A DNA stretch of 38,608 bases from Candidatus Omnitrophota bacterium (GTDB lineage: Bacteria; Omnitrophota; Gorgyraeia; Gygaellales; Profunditerraquicolaceae): assembly GCA_026387475.1 (NCBI GenBank), contig JAPLLN010000050.1, positions 1-38,608 of the forward strand, in the 5' to 3' direction. Both the position numbers and the translations under genes were made by a program. How positions within the stretch are numbered: position 1 is the first letter of the stretch; every line of letters begins with the position of its first letter. This document shows positions 36,985 to 38,608 of the stretch, piece after piece. A model generated the notes under the pieces. That model worked only from the letters and a program-made list of their open reading frames with translations, searched no databases and was not told the DNA's origin.

Positions 36985-37894
36985 ATATCTTAACCCTCTC
37001 CTCAACAAGGTATCCTGCCAAACAAAGCTTTTCCTGCATTGATTTATTATGCGCTTCAAAATACACAGTAAGATCGTCAAGATTTTTTAAGATAATCCCG
37101 TTTATATCTTTTGCCTGCGGCTCGATATCCCGGGGAACGGCTAAATCATAGATATAGAGCGGCTTCTCTCTTTTTAGAACGATCTGATTGAGCTGGTCTT
37201 TTCTTAAAATATAGTGCGGGCTGGCAGTAGCGCTGATCAAAATATCGACGCTGTCTAAGCCCTGCGTCAAATCCTCGAAACTTATAGTATTACTTTGCGA
37301 GGAAGCCGCTAATTCTAAAGCGCGCCCCCTATTCTTACGGGAGACAAAGAACAGCTCAATATTACCCGGTTTATCTTTTGCCAGAAGTTCGGCGATCTTT
37401 CCCGTACCTACAACGATTGCTTTTAAATTGCCGTTTTCAGGAACGTATTTTTCTATATCTTTATACAAGAAGCTAGCTACATTATTAAAATCCATGTTCA
37501 ATCCGGCCTGCTCACGAATATTTAAGGCTTCCGAATAAGCCCTCTCCCAAATAGCTGATAAACCTGCGGGCAAATTACTAATCCATGCATTAAGCTGACC
37601 TAGGATCTGGGTTTCGCCCCTTAATTGAGATTCAAGTCCGGATGCTAAACGCAGGGCATGGCGGAAAACTTCAGCATTACCTGAAATAAAATGCCAGCCT
37701 TGCGGTATTTTAGGGAATGCGGAAACTTTTTTACCTGCACCGTAAATCTCAATACGGTTGCAGGTCGAAAGTAACGCTGTTTCCCGGAAAATTACGCCTA
37801 AAGAAAAAAATATATCCTTACGCTTCTTATAAGACTCTTCGCGTAAAGCTATATCAGCCCTTTGATGGTCTAAACCGACAAGATAAAAACCCAT
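36923..37894 (-). CDS. hemA: Glutamyl-tRNA reductase, short form
   Basis: LLSTCNRIEIYG catalytic Cys; ASGLESQLRGETQILGQ; GTGKIAELLA; C-terminal dimerisation domain apparently absent. Confidence 0.9.
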   Translation of the reverse strand: MGFYLVGLDHQRADIALREESYKKRKDIFFSLGVIFRETALLSTCNRIEIYGAGKKVSAFPKIPQGWHFISGNAEVFRHALRLASGLESQLRGETQILGQLNAWISNLPAGLSAIWERAYSEALNIREQAGLNMDFNNVASFLYKDIEKYVPENGNLKAIVVGTGKIAELLAKDKPGNIELFFVSRKNRGRALELAASSQSNTISFEDLTQGLDSVDILISATASPHYILRKDQLNQIVLKREKPLYIYDLAVPRDIEPQAKDINGIILKNLDDLTVYFEAHNKSMQEKLCLAGYLVEERVKIYEKSIETGEPAESVSLTSGR

Positions 37895-38342
37895 TCCAAT
37901 TCCCCTTAATATAATTTTTTAAATCCCGCGACAATACCGGATCGCGTCCATCAGTATAAACAGCAACAATGGCCTTCCCGCTCTTAAACACCGCCGGAGA
38001 AATAAACGTGCTCAAAGCTGGCTTATCCACTACGTTCACCAATATCCCCTTAGCCTTCGCCCACTGACTTACTTTACTATTCACAATAAGGTCATCCGTA
38101 GCCGCGATCACTAAGCCACTCCCTGATAGATCCGATCTACGTACTTTCCGGCATATCCATTTTATTTTCCTGCTCTTAGCTAACCGTTTTAAGTTGGACG
38201 TGAGAGAGGGAGATACAATTTTTACCGCTCCACCTGCTTGAAGCAGGCTTAATGCCTTACGCTGCGCGACTAATCCTCCACCTACAATAAGTGTTTTGCT
38301 GCCGCTGATATTCAACGCAACAGGATAATATCTTTTCATCAC
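37854..38342 (-). CDS. Precorrin-2 dehydrogenase/sirohydrochlorin ferrochelatase (CysG N-terminal/Met8-type)
   Basis: [41 protein letters not shown]...[41 protein letters not shown]. Confidence 0.92.
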   Translation of the reverse strand: MMKRYYPVALNISGSKTLIVGGGLVAQRKALSLLQAGGAVKIVSPSLTSNLKRLAKSRKIKWICRKVRRSDLSGSGLVIAATDDLIVNSKVSQWAKAKGILVNVVDKPALSTFISPAVFKSGKAIVAVYTDGRDPVLSRDLKNYIKGNWNGFLSCRFRPSKG

Positions 38343-38608
38343 GCCTCAAAATACTGCTGAACGGAGAAATATCTTTCTCCGGTGTCAGGAAGCACTGTGA
38401 CTACGGTTTTACCTTTTCCCAGGCCTTGTCCAACCTTCAGTGCCGCCCAGACTGCCGCGCCGCTTGATATACCCACAAATAGCCCTTCTTCTTTTGCTAA
38501 ACGGCGGGCATACGCGAACGCATCCCTGTCTTCTACCGTAATTACCTCATCTATGATCGAACGATTTAAGATTTCCGGGATAAAACCCGCTCCGATCCCT
38601 TGTATTTT
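38339..38608 (-). CDS. cysK: Second cysteine synthase-family protein, C-terminal part (runs off right edge)
   Basis: Edge-open translation [89 protein letters not shown]; similar to the product of 30638-31573. Confidence 0.9.
   Translation of the reverse strand, partial: KIQGIGAGFIPEILNRSIIDEVITVEDRDAFAYARRLAKEEGLFVGISSGAAVWAALKVGQGLGKGKTVVTVLPDTGERYFSVQQYFEA

Noticed and set aside
36985-37080. 32-aa N-terminal extension of HemC in ORF track
   Set aside because: Overlaps hemA and precedes the canonical MKRVLKLGSRPSPLAL start.

Overview
Every protein gene I can support in this 38.6 kb window lies on the minus strand, many with overlapping or near-overlapping junctions. From right to left: (i) a siroheme/sulfur-assimilation block: partial second cysK, cysG-type dehydrogenase, hemA, hemC, cobA, a broken hemB, hemL, a small siroheme sulfite reductase, metY, cysK, metX, metW; (ii) thiSGHF, nfu, a LarE-like PP-loop enzyme, nifS/iscS and birA; (iii) a TonB-dependent receptor behind a BirA-type operator; (iv) a cold-shock gene with a terminator-like hairpin in its leader, an ORF6N gene and an unexplained 79-nt nested hairpin; (v) a clear fluoride riboswitch with terminator before crcB, DUF190 and a tight run of housekeeping genes (mnmA, nadA, an rluA-family gene, uppP, a pfkB-family gene, yqeY); (vi) a TolC-MFP-ABC-ABC-permease-permease efflux operon whose TolC carries an N-terminal winged-helix DNA-binding domain, with a promoter overlapped by three palindromes at exact 21-bp spacing; (vii) a group-4-like membrane [NiFe] hydrogenase operon that includes sulfhydrogenase/AsrAB-like diaphorase subunits and an embedded PhoU/DUF47-like protein. 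The strongest candidates for undescribed biology are the wHTH-TolC fusion with its operator array, the BirA-operator/near-leaderless TonB receptor, the hybrid hydrogenase, and the serial domain loss in the tetrapyrrole genes. All calls come from reading sequence and translations; no searches were run.
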